DNA of 64,000 bases, from the NCBI GenBank assembly GCA_028274465.1, contig CM051456.1, forward strand, positions 10,009,745 through 10,073,744. Reading direction: 5' to 3'. The notes under the pieces were generated by a model, which was given only the letters and a program-made list of their open reading frames with translations, had not been told where the DNA came from and made no database searches. The position numbers and the translations under genes are program-made. The number at the start of each line of letters is the position of its first letter. Position 1 is the first letter of the stretch. This stretch comes from Plantago ovata (taxonomy: Eukaryota > Streptophyta > Magnoliopsida > Lamiales > Plantaginaceae). Below, in pieces: positions 13,144 through 23,715 of this stretch.

Positions 13144-13575
13144 AAATTAATTTCTCAAAAAAGTTAGTTTCATTAAAAAGTTGGTTTCACAAAAGAGTTA
13201 GTTTCACAAATTAGTTTAAGAAAAAAGTTAATTTCACAAAAAAGTTAGTTTCACGACTTAGTTTTAAAAAAAAGTTGGTTTAAAAAAAAATTTAGTTTCA
13301 CGACTTAGTTTCAGAAAAAAGTTGTTTTCACAAAAAAAATTAATTTCACAACTTAATTTAAGAAAAAAGTTGGTTTCACAGAAAGTTAGTTTCACGACTT
13401 AGTTTAAAAAAAAGTTGGTTTAAAAAAAAAAGTTAGTTTCAGAAAAAAATTGGTTTCACAAAAAAATTAATTTCACGACTTATTTCAGAAAAAGTTGGTT
13501 TAAAAAAAAAAAAAATTAGTTTCACGACTTAGTTTTAGAAAAAAAAGTTGGTTTAAAAAAAAATTAGTTTGACGA
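13144..13575. repeat. Degenerate minisatellite-like tract (gttagtttcac / gttggttt units)
   Basis: About 430 bases are made of irregular repeats of aaaaaagttagtttcacgac followed by ttagtttaagaaaaaagttg, with purine runs of variable length between them. More than ten partial units can be counted. Slippage in A runs explains the length variation. Confidence 0.7.
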
Positions 13576-14299
13576 ACAACTACATCATACAAAACCTCCA
13601 TGAGTGGTTTCCATGGTCTGAACCAACCTAACCAAGCCTCCAAAACCAGAATGTAATCTACCAAAATGATGAACTAAACTTGCAATTATACATCAAATGG
13701 AATAAATGAAAGCGTGCACCAAAATTTCCGAGAACAGGCCCAAAACTTTCACTTTTTAAAATTGATAAAAAAAAAAAAAGTAAAAAAAAAACATAATAAG
13801 GAGAAAAAAAAAAAAAAAAAAGTCTCCTTCTTCAAGCTATTCTTCTTGAAAATTCCCCATTGAACTGTACCACTTCCAGCAAAAATCAGAGCATGAGTTT
13901 TCTGGGAGGACATCTTTCCTTGTTTCTTCCACTTGGTAAGAGCTCTCTAATCCTATAGTTATTTCCTAATACCAAAAATTAATCCTCAATAACCTTACAG
14001 AAACATAGTAATCCTTTTCTATTTTAACCGTCAAAGCAATTTGCTGAAGATTCGGAAGTGTAGATTCCCGAAGTTAGGGTTCGATTGACACCGAAGGTTT
14101 GGGTCGGGACGATGGTGTCGGTAGGATTGTCGAAGGTGGACCGCGGAGGAGCTGAGGAGGATGAAGTTGCCGGAATTGGTGAGAGTGGTTGTCGGTGGCG
14201 GAGGACCAGATGGTGGAGTAGGTTATGGCGGCTGGTTTTGATTTCGTTTGAGAAGAGAGGGGTTAAAGTATATTTGGACCAAATTGAATGTGAGAAACA

Positions 14300-14400
14300 G
14301 ATTGAACCAATATGTTAGAAATAGAAAATACTACAATTAAAATGTAATGTCACCTCCTAAATTAACACTAATATGTAATTATTTCCACATTAAAATAGTA
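14300..14400. repeat. Dispersed repeat, copy 1 (inverted relative at 23877-23975)
   Basis: The segment with aatatgttagaaatagaaaa, aaaatgtaatgtcacc and aacactaatatgtaattat is matched, as reverse complement, by 23877-23975 (ataattacatattagtgcta, gtgacattacattttagta, ttctaacatatcaatt). It is probably the arm of a non-autonomous DNA transposon. Confidence 0.55.
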
Positions 14401-15069
14401 AAATGGACATTTTAACATATTGGTTATGATTTGGGGTTTAAATGGACTATATTAAACATATAAGCCCAAAAAAAAGAAGACTTTCCAAATTAAAGTCTCA
14501 AATGGTTTGAAATTTAAATAGAGTTTCTTTGTGGACCTCATGTACCATATCACTACTCCATTAACCAATCAAATAAATAAAAAATTATAAAATATTAATA
14601 TGGGGCTTAATTGAGGGCTACTTCCTCATGAATTGAATATAAGATGTTTTATGTTTTTGAACATTTACAAAATATAATGTTAAGCCCTATAGCCTACTCC
14701 ACCACCATTAAAATATTAATTTACTTTTTTTATTGTCTGTTCATTTTTCAAGATCGTTAGGCCCGTAGTCCATTTTTTCATTTTTTTAATGAAGTGTTTA
14801 AATTAATTATGTTTTTTATAGGGTAATCATTAATTTCCTTAATTTTTGTGATTTTGTCAAAATATCTTATATTCAATTTAGTATGCATTTTTCATGGGCT
14901 AATAAATAGTAGCCCTAAAAAAGACTCCATAGATATATTTTTGGGCTTAATTGAGACTTTAAGTTTAAAATAAGTCCCAAAGAGGCATCCATAAAGAGTG
15001 ATTTGGTAAAGAATAAACTCCTAACAAAATGTAATTTTTTTTTATATAATAGGCTCTCTCTATATATCT

Positions 15070-15078
15070 ATATAAACA
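15070..15078 (+). promoter_or_regulatory. TATA box of the small membrane-tailed gene
   Basis: TATATAAAC lies 91 bases upstream of the ATG at 15169, within a CT-rich and TA-rich context (ctctctatatatctatataaa). This is the usual plant spacing, giving a leader of roughly 60 bases. Confidence 0.6.
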
Positions 15079-15168
15079 CTCTCCTCTATCTTCATCGTAA
15101 CCTATCTATTGTTACTTGTTTGTTCCATCGGAAAAGTAAGTACAAATCTTATCAGCGCAGCAGCAGCC

Positions 15169-15546
15169 ATGGTGATGCAAGTCAACGTAGACGTCGCTAA
15201 AAACCCTTTCGTGCTACTAGAAGACTACATCGACGAGGACCATGTTGATGTTCCAACTGTGATCAAGAACAAGAAGAATGTTGCCCCAAAGAAAATCGAT
15301 GTTCCTGTCGAGGAACAACTGCTGAAGATGTCGGAGAAGAAAAAGAAGAATGACGCCCCAAAGAACAAGAAGAAGAAGAGTAATAACGGCAAGCCGGGTA
15401 AAGAAGGCAGTTCCACAAACAAGAACAACGAGCTGGAGCAGGGTGAATCAGAGTCATCAGACCACTGTTTCATGAGGCGCAACTGGTTGCTCCTCTCTGC
15501 TGTTATTTTTAGTATGGGTGTCTCAACTAGCATATATTTTCTCTAG
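15169..15546 (+). CDS. Small lysine-rich protein with a C-terminal membrane anchor; family not recognised
   Basis: A 125-residue single-exon ORF. The ATG at 15169 sits in gcagccATGG, a good plant start context; an in-frame ATG at 15109 lies too close to the predicted transcription start. Residues 1-30 contain KNPFVLLEDYIDEDH. Residues 35-95 are very rich in Lys, Asn and Glu (EKKKKNDAPKNKKKKSNNG) and should be disordered. Residues about 104-125 (NWLLLSAVIFSMGVSTSIYFL) form one hydrophobic segment that ends the protein, so a tail-anchored topology with the basic part in the cytosol is inferred. The NPFxLLxD word followed by acidic residues and then Lys resembles the N-terminus of Stm1/SERBP-like ribosome-associated proteins, but this is a weak resemblance. 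A TATA box lies upstream and AATAAA at 15670, and codons are unbroken. I do not know its function. Confidence 0.65.
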   Translation: MVMQVNVDVAKNPFVLLEDYIDEDHVDVPTVIKNKKNVAPKKIDVPVEEQLLKMSEKKKKNDAPKNKKKKSNNGKPGKEGSSTNKNNELEQGESESSDHCFMRRNWLLLSAVIFSMGVSTSIYFL

Positions 15547-15669
15547 AGCTTTGCATCTAGCTACTCTATTGACTAGTATATGTTTCCTAGCACTATGTTT
15601 TCAATTTGTTAAGCTTCTTGATTACTTGATTAGTACTTCTATTTATTTTTTCACAAAAATTGTTTTATG

Positions 15670-15675
15670 AATAAA
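15670..15675 (+). terminator. Poly(A) signal AATAAA
   Basis: A canonical AATAAA lies 124 bases after the stop codon of the small membrane-tailed gene, within a T-rich 3' region. Confidence 0.5.
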
Positions 15676-15836
15676 AAGCTTTTACTTATTTATACATTGC
15701 GCACTGCCAAATCAAATCTTCTTAGTACTATAATTAATGGGGGTTCAAATTTATGTATTAGTACTAATAATTGAACACAGGTTAGAAACTTAATTAGGAT
15801 GTAATAATGTCGTTCAGATATCTGAACCCAAACGTT

Positions 15837-16105
15837 TTACAAACTAGCGGCGTAGGAACTGCCATAAGTTGGCCTTGATCAGACCCTCATACGTGCATAT
15901 CAGATTATCCTGTGGTAAACTTGGCTGCTGATCTGCTCCGGTATATAGCAGTCAGAGATCGTTCTATTTTGAAAGTTCTTTCATGAGATTGGAGTTGGAG
16001 ACGACTATGTTTGGTGTAGAACCAAACCAAACTTATATGACTTGGCCTAAGAGAACCCAAGTAGAGAGCATAACATATCGTACAGGCCAGTTAGACATGG
16101 CCTGG
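15837..16105 (-). pseudogene. CYP98A exon-1 relic
   Basis: On the plus strand the words aacttggctgctgatctgct (15918 on), gtagaaccaaaccaaac and cgtacaggcc match, in order and spacing, the exon-1 region 17750-18015 of the neighbouring CYP98A gene. The homology is broken by many substitutions and indels, and no reading frame survives. It has the same orientation as the two intact genes and lies just downstream of the first one. It is a dead third copy, or a fragment left by unequal crossing over. Confidence 0.75.
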
Positions 16106-16301
16106 GGGGGGGGGGGGGTGAGGGGATGAGTAGGGCAAAAAAATGTAAGAACTAAACAGACCTGATAAGTAGTTTACGAAGTAAAAGAAACGGGCAAACT
16201 AAGTGATGAAGAATGAAGACCATTTAGATCAACTTGCTCTTGTGATTTGATTCTTGTATCATTTTTCTGCATTATGGAATTGTGAAATCAGGCTTATGAT
16301 G

Positions 16302-18138
16302 TCACATATCAGAAGCTAAACGCTTGTTCAGATACGCTGGTAATCGAGGAGTAGGCACCGCCATCAAGGGAGTCCTCATGTACGTCACTAGACCCGGATT
16401 TTCATCCATATCAATATCTTCTGGACCCATTCCATTAGCCGTAATCCAGTTAAAATGGTGCAACAAATGGCCTATCATAGATGTTACCAAGTTTGTTCCA
16501 AGTTGTGCACCAGGACACACCCTTCGCCCTGCACCAAAAGGGAGTAGCCGAAAGTCATGACCCTTCATGTCAACATCTTCCTCAATGAATCTTTCTGGAC
16601 GAAACGCCAATGGCCCTTTCCATACCTGCATGAAACTATGTAAGTTAGCAAGAAGTCTTGAATTCTCAGTGGAAGCATACAACAAAACTTAAATCCATGC
16701 TACCTGGGGGTCCCGTGCTAGTGCCCAAACATTGACATGGACGGTTGAGCCCTTAGGGATGTCATACCCACCAATTTTTACGTTGGCATTTGCACGGTGA
16801 GGGAGCATGAGAGGGGCTGGGGGGTGCAGTCGAAGTGATTCCTTGGTTACAGCTTGGAGGTATGGGAGGTTTGAGAAGTCCATTTCAGTCATAACACGCT
16901 CATGTCCAATTACACGGTCTAGTTCTTCTTGAGCCTTTTGCAGGACTCTTGGGTTCTTGATCAGCTCTGCCATGGCCCATTCCACAATTATTACTGCTGT
17001 GTCAATTCCTGCACTAATCATGTCCTGCATATATTGTCCCAATTTGACAGGTCCTTAGTACTAATGTCTTAGAGGAGTACGTGAGGAAACACCAAGCATA
17101 TGATAAATAATATCAGGCACTGTGCTAAAAAGAGTGAAGTCATATGATTTACTTACCCAAATAAGGCCAATGATGATGTCTTCACTTAGATCATATTTAT
17201 CTTGAAATGTAAGCAAGGCATCTAAAAAGTGGGACTTGGTTTCTCCACTCTTTCCGCGAGTACGGTTGTTTTCTTTCATGATTTTCCGAGTGAGACGGTC
17301 CCTATTGGCTCCTTGTTCTGCAAACACCTCTTTGTCGAGTGGGAACATCCAGCGGAGCCATGGAATATGCTCTGCAATGGTAAGGGATGTAATAAGCTTT
17401 ATCGAATTCGCAACAATGGCTTGGAACTCCTGCCCTTGCTTGTCTAGTGTCCCCTCTGGAGTCACGAATCGCTTCCCAAATGCAAGTCTTGTGGTATTGT
17501 TCACTGCCACTACTTCTAGATATTTCTTCACTAGTATGCTCTTTCCCAACTTGTCTGCAAGATTTCACATTCGTAGAATCATTCACGTAACATCAAGAGA
17601 CAGAGAAGTATCATATAAAACTATAGTGATTCTTCCACACATGTATATCGTACATACCAGGAGCAGTACAATCATTGTAAATGGACTCCACCATAGACGT
17701 GACCTCGTCCTCTCTAATGGGCCGCAGAGCCTCAATCCTTTGCCGTGAAAACAGCTCCAATGTACAAACCTTCCGCACCTTAATATAGTGTGGTCCGTAG
17801 TCAGCCCACATCAGATTCTGCCCGTTCTTGGTGAACTTGGCTGCTGATCTGCTTCGGTAGCGATCAGCTAGCTGTTGGTCCTTGTCTTTCAGAACCTCTG
17901 CCGCGAGCTCTGAGCTGGAAACTATGACATTGAGGGTAGAGCCGAACCAAACAGATATGATCGGGCCGTATGTTTGTGCCCACTCAAAGAAGCAGCGACA
18001 GCGTACAGGCTTAATGTGGTTAAGGTTGCCGACTACGGGCCATGGGCGTGGTCCTGGAGGAAGGCGAAACCGTAGGCCGTAGTATAGGTGAAGGAGGGTG
18101 AAAGTAAGGGAAAGGATGAAGAAAGTAAGGGCTATCAT
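16302..18138 (-). CDS. CYP98A: Cytochrome P450 CYP98A-like (p-coumaroyl ester 3'-hydroxylase), divergent copy with an extra intron
   Basis: ER-anchored monooxygenase expected to 3-hydroxylate p-coumaroyl shikimate, quinate or related esters in phenylpropanoid metabolism. Four exons join in phase: 18138-17658, 17554-17157, 17024-16704 and 16625-16302, giving 507 residues, full length for CYP98A. Visible motifs are an N-terminal membrane helix, the hinge [21 protein letters not shown] (ExxR), PERF, and the heme loop [12 protein letters not shown] with its ligand Cys. The I-helix reads [12 protein letters not shown] where the neighbour has [12 protein letters not shown]: the acid-Thr pair is kept but the next Thr is Ala. 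The 78-base intron 16703-16626 splits DPQ and VWKGP; the neighbour has no intron there. Several otherwise conserved stretches differ from the neighbour (for example LTIAEHIPW versus LAMAEHIPW). It looks intact, and altered substrate use is possible. Confidence 0.9.
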
Positions 18139-18782
18139 TGTTAGGGCTGGTGAGAAATGGATGCTTGAATAATAAATTTGCAGGAACAGTCATCGTATTT
18201 GTAACAACATTAGCATGAGTCACATGAGTATGACAAGACTGACAAGTAGTTTGACGTTATTGTAAAACCTCAACACGTACTGCTAATCAAAGAGAAAAAC
18301 CAGAGTACTTATAGACAATCCTTGGACTAGAAATGCAAAGATAGGGAGGAAATTACAAGAGAATGAATCATGTTTTTTCATGAGGTACAGGCAGGCGATA
18401 TCCGATGTATCAAGACATTGTATTCACTTAAAAGTTAAAACTAACATGGAGTGGTACAGTATTTTACTCGATCATCTTGACATTTTCAAGAACGAAAACC
18501 ACAAACCTAACCTGGATAATGAAGGAAAATATTTCCTGATCCTGATATTGGTGCATAAAAAGCAACCACCTGGAAGTGGCTGTATATTACATTATCATAC
18601 AGTCAGTACACAAAAGTTGCGAAACTGGAAATTGTAGTGAGTAGCAAGAGAGAGCCGAGAAAAGAAACTTCTACTCTCCATCAAATACTTTCTCCATATG
18701 TAACATGATAAAACTTGCAGTGTATAGAGTGTAGACCTCAACAGACACATTTTACATACATTCAAACAATCCTCAGTAAGGA

Positions 18783-21331
18783 TCAGATATCAGCAGCCAA
18801 ACGTTTGTTCAAATGCGCAGGCAATCTAGGAGTAGGCACTGCCATTAAAGGTGTTCTCATATAGGTCACCAAGCCCGGATTCTCACCCATGTCAATCTCT
18901 TCAGGGCTCATTCCATTGGCAGGAGTCCAGCGGAAATGGTGTAACAAGTGGCCTATCATAGAAGTCACCAAGTTAATTCCCAGCTGTGCTCCTGGGCACA
19001 CTCTCCGTCCTGCACCAAATGGGAGTAGCCTAAAATCATGCCCCTTCATGTCAACATCTTCCTCGAAGAACCTTTCAGGCCGGAATTCCAGTGGATTCTT
19101 CCACACCTCAGGGTCACGTGCCACAGCCCAAACATTGACATGGATATTTGACCCTTTAGGGATGTCATACCCTCCAATTTTTACATTGGCATTTGATCGG
19201 TGAGGGAGCATGAGAGGGGTTGGAGGGTGCAAACGGAGAGCTTCTTTGGCTACAGATTGTAGGTACGGGAGGTTAGAAAAGTCCAGTTCGGTTAGCACTC
19301 GTTCATGTCCTACCACACGGTCTAGCTCCTCTTGGGCTTTTTGCTGGACCCTTGGGTTCTTGATCAGCTCCGCCATAGCCCATTCTACAGATATAGCAGT
19401 TGTGTCCATTCCTGCAGTTATCATGTCCTGCATACATTCGCAAACAGAGTACTATGAGAACATGCTTTATAGCGACCACCAGTAAACATGTAAATCTAGT
19501 ATTTGTTTCAAGATTGGTGTTCCCACTCTAATCATGAAAATCTTGTAGATTGAGAGATGTGGTTTATATCAGAGTAAGAAAGCTAATCTAGCACGGATTC
19601 TGGTGTATTGAGAATCCTAGTCTTTTGTTTCGTGATTGGCGTCTCAATAGACCACCATATGGACAAATGCATAGATCACGGAAGTGTTTCTTATATATGT
19701 GACAATTTGAAGTGACCTATATACAACAAGTGGCTTGGTGTGCAAATATGCTATTCTTGTGCCACGAATCCAAGAAGAAATTTAAGACAACTTCCCACGC
19801 AACTAAATCAACAGGATAACTACTTCTGATTTTACGGAATACCATGAGAGACTCGTAAACAAAAGGTTGCACACATTAATCTACTCAACTGAAGTGATTG
19901 GGCCAAAGTATGAAATGTAAGTTATGTAAGTTGGTTTACTCACCCAGAGGAGGCCAATGATAGTATCATCGCTAAGATCATATTTATCTTTAAGCGTGAG
20001 CAAGGCATCAAAGAAGTGTTGCTTGGATCCTCCACTCTCTTGGCGAGCCCGGGTGTGCTCTTCCATTATTTCTCTCGTTAGATTGTCCCTACGTGCACCA
20101 TGTTTAGAGAATGCATCTTCATCAAGTGGGAACATCCAGCGAAGCCACGGGATATGCTCTGCCATGGCAAGTGACGCACCGAGCTTCAACCCATTCGCTA
20201 CAATAGCCTTGAACTCTTGGCCTTGCTTGTCTATCACTCCCTCAGAATTCTCGAACCGTTTGCCAAATGCAAGCCGTGTAATGTTGTTGAACGCCACAGC
20301 TCCTAGATACTTCTTTACTAATATGGCTTTTCCCAAGGTTTCTGCATATTGTTATAGAAAATTAACACACATACTGATATTGCACAAAAAGATGGACAAG
20401 AAATTATAATGCCAATTCCAGTAAATGTCCAACCCAGTATTCTTGTATGGTTAAAATTATGAATTACTAGAAAGTTGTCAGTAATTGAACAACTATAACA
20501 GGATGCTTTAAGGACGAATCTGAGATCTCCATGGACTACAACTCCCTACTAAATTTAGACTATACATAGCCATAAGCTCGTCCCCAAATCAGAGTCGAGG
20601 TACACATGCAGAAACAGCCTATACCATGTCTATACCATGACAAACAGAACAAGTTTCTGAGTAATTACTGAAAATCCAGACTAATAATCACCAAATCAAA
20701 CACAATTGATCATGAACTCAACCTACACACCATTCATTTTACAGAAACAAAATCCTCAACTCAACACTATATAGTCAGCAATTCAAATCGATAATCAAAA
20801 TTTGGAAATAAAAGCAACAGTAGTTAAGAAATCACACATACCAGACCAAGTACAGTCGTTGTAAATCGACTCCACCATAGCAGTAACCTCATCCTCCCTA
20901 ATCGGCCTCAATGACTCGAGCCTCTTAGGCGAAAACAGCTCAATCGTACAAACCTTCCTCACCTTAACATAATGCGGCCCGTAGTCCGCCCAAATCAGAT
21001 CCTGGCCGTCCTTACTGAACTTCGCCGCCGATCTACTCCGATGCCTATCCGCCAGCTGCTGATCCTTCTCCTTGAGCACCTCCTTGGCGAGCTCACTGTT
21101 GCAAACGACCACGTTGAGAGTGGAGCCGAACCACACGGATATGATCGGGCCGTAGGTTTGGGCCCACTCGGCGAAGCAGCGGAATCTGACGGGCTTGATG
21201 TCGTAGAGGTTGCCGACTATGGGGGTGGGGCGTGGGCCCGGGGGGAGGCGGTAGCGTAGGCGTGGGTACAAGTGGTGGATGAGGAGGATGAGAAAGGGGA
21301 GGAAGAGGATGAAGAGGAGAGTTGCTGCCAT
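18783..21331 (-). CDS. CYP98A: Cytochrome P450 CYP98A-like (p-coumaroyl shikimate/quinate 3'-hydroxylase), canonical copy
   Basis: Three exons join in phase: 21331-20842, 20341-19944 and 19427-18783, encoding 510 residues. This three-exon structure is, to my knowledge, usual for CYP98A. In order: N-terminal hydrophobic anchor, hinge [12 protein letters not shown], the conserved block [35 protein letters not shown], the I-helix [23 protein letters not shown] (ExxR), [16 protein letters not shown] and the heme loop [13 protein letters not shown]. It keeps the residues usual for enzymes that act on p-coumaroyl shikimate on the way to caffeoyl esters and G/S lignin. Introns are about 500 bases each, much longer than in the downstream paralogue. 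No breaks are seen. This is the more likely housekeeping member of the pair. Confidence 0.95.
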
Positions 21332-21571
21332 TGTTGTTGGTGTGGGAAAAACATTGGAGGGAAGAAGCTTTTATTTAGTTTGTGTGTATGTATAGACTAT
21401 AGAGACACTGTGGTTGAGTGGGTGAGAGTTGGTAAAGGGTCTTTTTGGTATTTTAGGTGGTTAGGTTTCGGGTTGTTGAGTTGAATTTCATGGATTTTTG
21501 TTTTCCCTCTTTTGTTTTTACAACTAGTAAATACTTCAATAATTATCAAATAATTAAACTTTTTAAAGTAA

Positions 21572-22468
21572 AAGACTGTTGATTCAATCAATTGATTGAC
21601 CTACCAATCAATTTTAATCCGTTGATTTTGCTTATCCAATTTTAATCTGGTGCGTACATGTGTCATTAGTTAATTAAAAGATGTAGGGTTCGAATCCTGT
21701 TGGCGTGATTTTTATCCATTATTTTTATTATTATTTTTATTGAAGGTGTTTGGTTCGAATCTTGTTGGCGCAATTTTTCTCTATTATGTGTATCATTATT
21801 TTAGTTGAAGGTGTTGGGTTCGAATCTTATTTGACGTAATTTTTTCTTTTTTATTTATTCTCTTCTTAAATTTTTATTTTTTAACATAAAGTTGTATGAA
21901 GTATTATACTTAATTTTAAAATATAACCATCATATGTTCTTATAAAAAAAAGATATACTTACTCCGTCCAATAATAAATGTAACACTTGATTTTGTTGAC
22001 TTTTTCGATGATCATTTTGACCTTAAATTATTCTTAAATCATACGATAAAAATAACTAAAAACATCATATTATGAAACTAGAGTGTTTATATGAAGCACT
22101 TGACAATATATTCAACTGATGAAAAATACCAATTAACATGCGAAAAAGATACATTGCAGATTTTGAAGTTGAATGTTTTCAAAGTTTAGAGATGTATCAA
22201 ATGGTTCTTAACTCATCGGAAGAATACTTTTTGTATGTCTAATATAGTTCAATTCAAAATTATTAATTGCATAACTACAAAAATTATATACATTTATAGC
22301 ACACAATTTATATTAAGTTTAATTACTCAATTAGTTATTGTTTTATTACGTTTGAAGTTATTATGTGAAAATTATATATTCACTCCATTTATCAATATAT
22401 TATTTAATAAAACAATAATGTTTTACAAGATTACGCTTCACACGCGTAGCGTGTGACACGGTTCCTAG
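21572..22468 (+). mobile_element. Helitron-like unit, copy 1 of a tandem pair
   Basis: About 895 bases that recur immediately downstream. The 3' end has a hairpin TCACACGC-gta-GCGTGTGA, then CACGGTTC, then CTAG followed by T, which is the usual 3' terminus of plant Helitrons (hairpin plus CTRR). The interior is AT-rich with repeated 'gggttcgaatc-tgttggcg' words near 21690, 21750 and 21810 and a ctccgtccaataataaatg block near 21963. No Rep/helicase ORF, so non-autonomous. The 5' end is inferred only from where the two copies begin to match. Confidence 0.6.
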
Positions 22469-22480
22469 TAATATAATAAG

Positions 22481-23362
22481 TCGGTTGATTTACCCAATTG
22501 ATTGATCTACCAATCAATTTTAATTCGTTGATCTTGCTTATCCAATTTCAATCTGGTGCGTACATGTGTCATTAGTTAATTAAAAAATGTAGGGTTCGAA
22601 TCCTGTTGGCGTGATTTTTCTCCATTATTTTTATTATTATTTTTATTGAAGGTGTTTGGTTCGAATCTTGTTGGCGTGATTTTTATCTATTATTTGTATC
22701 ATTGTTTTAGTTGAAGGTGTTGGGTTTGAATCTTATTGACGTAATTTTTTTTTCCTTTTTATTTATTCTCTTCTTAAATTTTTATTTTTTAACATAAAGT
22801 TGTATGACGTATTATACTTAATTTTAAAAATAACCATGATATGTTCTTATAAAAAAAAATAAAAATTCCTCCGTCCAATAATAAATATAACACTTGATTT
22901 TGTTGATTTTGACTTTAAATTATTCTTAAACCATACGATAAAAATAACTAAAAACATCATATTATGAAACTAGAATGTTTATATGAAGCACTTGACAATA
23001 TATTCAGCTGATGAAAAATACCAATTAACATGCGAAAAAGATGCATTGCAGATTTTGAAGTTGAATGTTTCCAAAGTCTAGAGATGTATCTGATGGTTCT
23101 TAACTCATCGGAAGAATACTTTTTGTATGTCTAATATAGTTCAATTCAAAACTATTAATTGCATAACTACAAAGACTATATACATTTATAGCACACCATT
23201 TATATTAAGTTTAATTACTCAATTAGTTATTTTTTTATTACGTTTGAAGTCATTATGTGAAGATTATATATTCACTCAATTTATTTCAATATATTATTTA
23301 ATAAAATAATAATATTTTACAAGATTACGCTTCACACGCGTATCGTATGACGCGGTTCCTAG
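22481..23362 (+). mobile_element. Helitron-like unit, copy 2 of a tandem pair
   Basis: A second copy aligned end to end with 21572-22468, period about 893 bases; for instance the word tgtatgtctaatatagttca occurs at 22233 and 23125. The 3' terminus (cacacgcgtatcgtatgac, then gcggttcCTAGT) has a damaged hairpin. Divergence is modest, with single-base changes and short indels. No ORF of note. Confidence 0.6.
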
Positions 23363-23475
23363 TAATATCTAAACATCACATTATCTTTGAAATGAAACAA
23401 AATTTCCAATCATGCATGACAAAGCTACATGTCCAACACATATATTAACATCATAATCATGTATACAGCCAACAA

Positions 23476-23715
23476 GTCCTAACTAATTCCAAGCCATTTT
23501 GACCCCTCACAAAACTTGAAGTTTATCAACCCCGACCCGTGGAAACCCCACGACTCACCATAGCTATTCTTGATATAGTAGTATTCCTCTCCATTTTCGG
23601 TCTCCCCATAACCCATCACCAGCACGACATGGCTCGGTTCTACAGGGGACTCAGGCGGGAGGCGGAACAAAGACAGGCGGTATAAAGACAGCTCGATAAT
23701 CCGATCCATTCTCAC
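23476..23715 (-). pseudogene. Papain-like cysteine protease, C-terminal fragment
   Basis: The open frame ends ...SHVVLVMGYGETENGEEYYYIKNSYGESWG...; these are the His and Asn regions of C1A proteases, in which the usual forms are HAVxxVGYG and NSWGxxWG. The catalytic Cys half, prodomain and signal peptide are absent upstream, and the sequence before SHVV does not resemble the family. It is a gene fragment, perhaps captured by or stranded beside the Helitron-like pair that ends 114 bases away. Intact expression is unlikely. Confidence 0.7.

Larger units (their letters stand above)
8470..15060. other. Gene-free intergenic region dominated by small repeats
   Basis: No gene can be supported between the capping enzyme and the small gene at 15169. 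The short ORFs here have no family signature. Individual elements are listed separately. The stretch 14455-14995 contains inverted segments (for example aagcccaaaaa near 14462 and the complementary tttttgggctt near 14939) that suggest a further, poorly preserved transposon. 9292-10080 and 13600-14320 show nothing I can name. Confidence 0.6.

Noticed and set aside
14085..14318. Plus-strand 77-residue open frame, Gly/Arg/Trp-rich
   Set aside because: No start context, no splice partners and no similarity recognised; the high GC here is short and unsupported.
15121..15168. Short intron (gtaagtac to gcgcag) in the leader of the small gene
   Set aside because: Splice-like words exist but the intron would be about 26 bases, too short for plant splicing.
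15225..15533. Minus-strand open frame of 102 residues with long Ser/Phe runs
   Set aside because: It is the antisense shadow of the Lys-rich small gene; low complexity mirrors the AAG codons.
16302..21331. CYP98A pair plus upstream P450 as a metabolic gene cluster
   Set aside because: The other P450 belongs to a distant clan, lies beyond Helitron-like repeats, and no transferase or pathway partner is nearby.
22235..23309. Two similar 60-70 residue open frames (MSNIVQFK...) as a tandem gene pair
   Set aside because: They are the AT-rich interior of the duplicated Helitron-like unit. The second has its own indels, and there is no start context or family.
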